Source: Betaproteobacteria bacterium | GTDB lineage: Bacteria; Pseudomonadota; Gammaproteobacteria; Burkholderiales; SG8-39 | Assembly: GCA_007280315.1 (NCBI GenBank) | Contig: QYQC01000184.1 | Coordinates: 1-13,742 of the forward strand | Length of the DNA: 13,742 nt | Direction of reading: 5' to 3' | Part shown: piece by piece, positions 13,304 through 13,742 of the stretch | Layout: each line of letters starts with the position of its first letter | Position numbering within the stretch: the first letter of the stretch is position 1 | Notes under the pieces: generated by a model | What the model saw: only the letters and a program-made list of their open reading frames with translations | The model's database searches: none | What the model was told of the DNA's origin: nothing | Translations under genes and position numbers: made by a program

Positions 13304-13742
13304 TCATTGAACACACTGGAGTCGTCGCATTGTATCGAGCAGCGACACCAGACCTAAACGATCAAAGAAAGACTTCGGGAATGCCTGGTTCATATGGCTT
13401 GCGCCACTGTTCCACCACGGCCCGCGTTGGTTGAAGGCCGAGCGGAACGCCCGTTCTTCCGTTAGTCCTCGCTTCATCAGATTCTGGGCACGAGTATAAG
13501 GGCGTTTCCACTGCCGCCACAAAATGCAGCGCAATTTGTGCCTGATCCAGCCATCCAACTCTTCCAGCACCTTCTTAGTCTCGGTCAGCTGGAAATACGC
13601 CATCCAACCGCGAAGGATCGGGTTGAGTTCGGTGATGACTGTCCTCAGGCTGCGCCCTTGCGCGCCCTGGAGTACTTTACCGATTTTGTCTTCCAGCCGT
13701 TTCAGGCTGGTCGGCGCAATCCGCAGTTTCGAGGCCTTGTGC
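13304..13742 (-). CDS. ltrA: Group II intron reverse transcriptase/maturase, C-terminal part
   Basis: The frame is open from the window edge and gives about 145 residues, so the reverse transcriptase domain lies outside. The part starting KLRIAPTSLKRLEDKIG is the thumb/X region. ELNPILRGWMAYFQLTE and WIRHKLRCILWRQWKRPYTR are the group II maturase-specific domain. The protein ends FFDRLGLVSLLD plus a short tail with no HNH endonuclease domain. Its stop at 13306-13304 abuts domain V. Such proteins help the intron splice and, by reverse transcription, spread. Whether this copy is intact cannot be judged here. The gene symbol is the generic family name. Confidence 0.9.
   Translation of the reverse strand, partial: HKASKLRIAPTSLKRLEDKIGKVLQGAQGRSLRTVITELNPILRGWMAYFQLTETKKVLEELDGWIRHKLRCILWRQWKRPYTRAQNLMKRGLTEERAFRSAFNQRGPWWNSGASHMNQAFPKSFFDRLGLVSLLDTMRRLQCVQ

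Larger units (their letters stand above)
13233..13742 (-). mobile_element. Group II intron, 3' part, cut by the window end
   Basis: The segment contains, in order on the minus strand, the C-terminal maturase domain of the intron-encoded protein, domain V and domain VI. It ends at 13233 with ...CCTACCTGAT, a typical group II 3' end (AY). It lies in the same direction as truA, as required for splicing out of the truA message. The 5' half of the intron and the upstream exon are outside the window. The absence of an endonuclease domain and a CGC-like domain V triad suggest bacterial class C, a tentative call. Confidence 0.88.

Overview
The window looks like one assembled contig from a high-GC betaproteobacterium of the Burkholderiales/Nitrosomonadales kind. 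The evidence is the gene order truA-trpF-trpB-DNA methyltransferase-trpA-accD-folC-dedD-cvpA-purF-metZ, which I know from that class, together with a Gram-negative lipid A gene (lpxH). Both ends are edges rather than gene boundaries. Bases 18-50 are a near-perfect sequencing transposase adapter, and the right end stops inside a group II intron, a repeat that commonly breaks assemblies.

Left part, plus strand (52-2678): the 3' part of an L,D-transpeptidase gene with an NTF2-like tail, then two cyclophilin-type peptidyl-prolyl isomerases in tandem (one exported, one cytoplasmic), then lpxH with a TTG start. lpxH and metZ converge, with a small GC hairpin between them.

Middle (2716-4222, minus strand): metZ (O-succinylhomoserine sulfhydrylase) and the 334-base gene-free stretch upstream of it. 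Read on the minus strand, this stretch holds a promoter-like element with a perfect -35 box, then about 110 nt of leader. The leader ends in a strong intrinsic terminator whose 5' arm can also pair with an upstream segment, forming an alternative antiterminator. A 20-bp imperfect palindrome follows, and then the metZ start. This is the most interesting undescribed element here: a probable transcription attenuator or riboswitch-like leader for metZ, or else a free-standing small RNA.

Right part (4223-13224, minus strand): ten genes in one direction, with overlaps or gaps of at most 18 nt, reading truA, trpF, trpB, orphan DNA adenine methyltransferase, trpA, accD, folC, dedD, cvpA, purF. It combines the last steps of tryptophan synthesis, fatty acid initiation, folate polyglutamylation, a septal SPOR protein, purine synthesis and tRNA pseudouridylation. 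Several starts are GTG or TTG, fixed by upstream stops or 4-base overlaps.

Right end (13233-13742, minus strand): the 3' end of a group II intron in the same direction as truA. It comprises the C-terminal maturase domain of its reverse transcriptase, domain V immediately after the stop codon, and domain VI with a bulged A seven nt from a 3' end reading ...CTGAT. The intron ends only 8 nt before the truA ATG, so the natural ribosome binding site of truA probably lies in the upstream exon and would be restored only by splicing. No tRNA, rRNA, CRISPR array or insertion sequence was seen.
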